Positions 63,442 through 64,000 of a stretch of DNA of 64,000 nt are shown piece after piece. A program made the position numbers and the translations under genes. How positions within the stretch are numbered: position 1 is the first letter of the stretch; every line of letters starts with the position of its first letter. Under the pieces are notes generated by a model, which did no database searches, was not told where the DNA came from, and saw only the letters and a program-made list of their open reading frames with translations. The stretch comes from Maribacter luteus (GTDB lineage: Bacteria; Bacteroidota; Bacteroidia; Flavobacteriales; Flavobacteriaceae): positions 124,001-188,000 of the forward strand of contig NZ_WKJH01000005.1 in NCBI RefSeq assembly GCF_009674825.1. The letters are read 5' to 3'.

Positions 63442-64000
63442 TTATTTATTGACGGCTAAGGCCTTCAATTCTTCAGCATTCATTTTTATGATATTAACGT
63501 CCAAAGATATTGGTGTTAAAGGCTGGTCTATGGAATCCCTTGGGCTGTTCACAATGGCATCAACGACGTCCATTCCCTTGATTACTTTTCCGAATACGGT
63601 ATAATCCCCGTCCAATCGGTGTACCCCTTTTTTGTTTTGAACAATATAAAATTGACATCGGGCCGATAGTTTACCAGGGTTATCATCCCTTCCGGCACCT
63701 ACCGCGCCATATTCATGTGACAATTTATCGTTGAATTCCGGTGCTAAAAGATATTCGGGATCATTAAAACCTTCAGGAGTATCAGGACAACCACCTTGGG
63801 CCACAAAATCGGGGATTACCCTATTGAATGTAAGAGAATCCCAGTACCCGTTTTTAGCCAATTGTAAAAAACTTTGTTTGTGATTTGGTGTTTCATCATA
63901 CAACCAAATCAAAATTTCCCCTTTTGGGGTTTTAATTTGCCCTACTTCAAGCTTTGTCTGGTTACCACAAGTGGATAATAAGAACAAAACCGGTAAAAAT
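63442..64000 (-). CDS. Cyclophilin-type peptidyl-prolyl isomerase lipoprotein (5' end cut)
   Basis: At least 186 residues; the frame continues past the right edge, so the start is missing. The visible end of the signal (FLPVLFLLSTCG) has a lipobox Cys, predicting a lipoprotein. Cyclophilin patterns are GYWDSLTFNRVIPDFVAQGGCPD, SARCQFYIVQNKKGVHRLDGDYTVFGKVIKGMDVVDAI (in parts). It speeds prolyl isomerisation in the periplasm. A TTG at 63987 is possible as a start but would cut the signal. Confidence 0.88.
   Translation of the reverse strand, partial: FLPVLFLLSTCGNQTKLEVGQIKTPKGEILIWLYDETPNHKQSFLQLAKNGYWDSLTFNRVIPDFVAQGGCPDTPEGFNDPEYLLAPEFNDKLSHEYGAVGAGRDDNPGKLSARCQFYIVQNKKGVHRLDGDYTVFGKVIKGMDVVDAIVNSPRDSIDQPLTPISLDVNIIKMNAEELKALAVNK

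Overview
The window is chromosomal DNA from a member of the Flavobacteriaceae (Bacteroidota), most likely a marine genus related to Maribacter or Zobellia; the genus is a guess from gene content and protein style. Supporting signs are the near absence of Shine-Dalgarno sites, promoter elements of the Bacteroidota type (TTG, 17-19 nt, TAnnTTTG), several families largely confined to this phylum (DUF2480, DUF3078, DUF1460, sortilin-like BNR proteins), and a flavobacterial gene order around hem and suf. I see no tRNA, rRNA, CRISPR array, insertion sequence or prophage. Coding density is high and the only gene-free stretch over 300 bases is 40292-41208.

Layout. 1-8043: a HupE/UreJ fragment, a membrane-anchored TerB/J-domain protein, bacilliredoxin, plsC with an HD hydrolase, a radical SAM protein, a secreted protein of unknown function, a crotonase and a sensor kinase. 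8176-20234: hemJ, two adjacent large sortilin-like exported proteins, a lactonase-fold lipoprotein, a MATE exporter, hemH and an MscS channel. 20276-30235: a DUF1460 protein, an AraC regulator divergent from hemA, then the hem operon (hemA, fused hemC-hemD, hemE, an acetyltransferase, a sulfurtransferase, hemF), a 52-residue basic protein missed by ordinary ORF calling, a TTG-start lipoprotein, and a PhzF-like gene. 30232-40291: a helicase interrupted by a single-base frameshift in a 9-nt homopolymer, hemB, a serine hydrolase, a CNNM/CBS protein, ogt, two nucleases and hflX. 40292-41208: a tandem array of small transcription units with no convincing protein-coding capacity. 41209-49314: DUF3078 and DUF2480 genes and the suf iron-sulfur operon. 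49523-64000: alpha-glucan phosphorylase, thiL, three transporters, a GH53 galactanase, aminopeptidase P, a third sortilin-like protein and a cyclophilin cut by the window edge.

How the genes work together. Seven heme genes (hemA, hemB, fused hemC-hemD, hemE, hemF, hemJ, hemH) supply every step from glutamyl-tRNA to protoheme except the hemL aminomutase. HemJ is the protoporphyrinogen oxidase, and no hemG or hemY is visible. The complete SUF machinery (SufA, B, C, D, S, E and a SufT-like DUF59 protein) lies on one strand behind a well-formed promoter.

The most unusual content is the array at 40292-41208. Two 152-bp repeats share, with no gaps, an 18-bp palindrome, a promoter and a leader. Each is followed by different sequence that folds into similar hairpins, with two compensatory base-pair changes in one of them, and ends in a strong terminator. 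A third, degraded copy has lost the ATG. I read this as a family of regulated small RNAs. A second non-coding repeat, bounded by GACC-N4-GGTC palindromes of the TetR/NemR type, occurs at 21148-21284 and 37077-37217.
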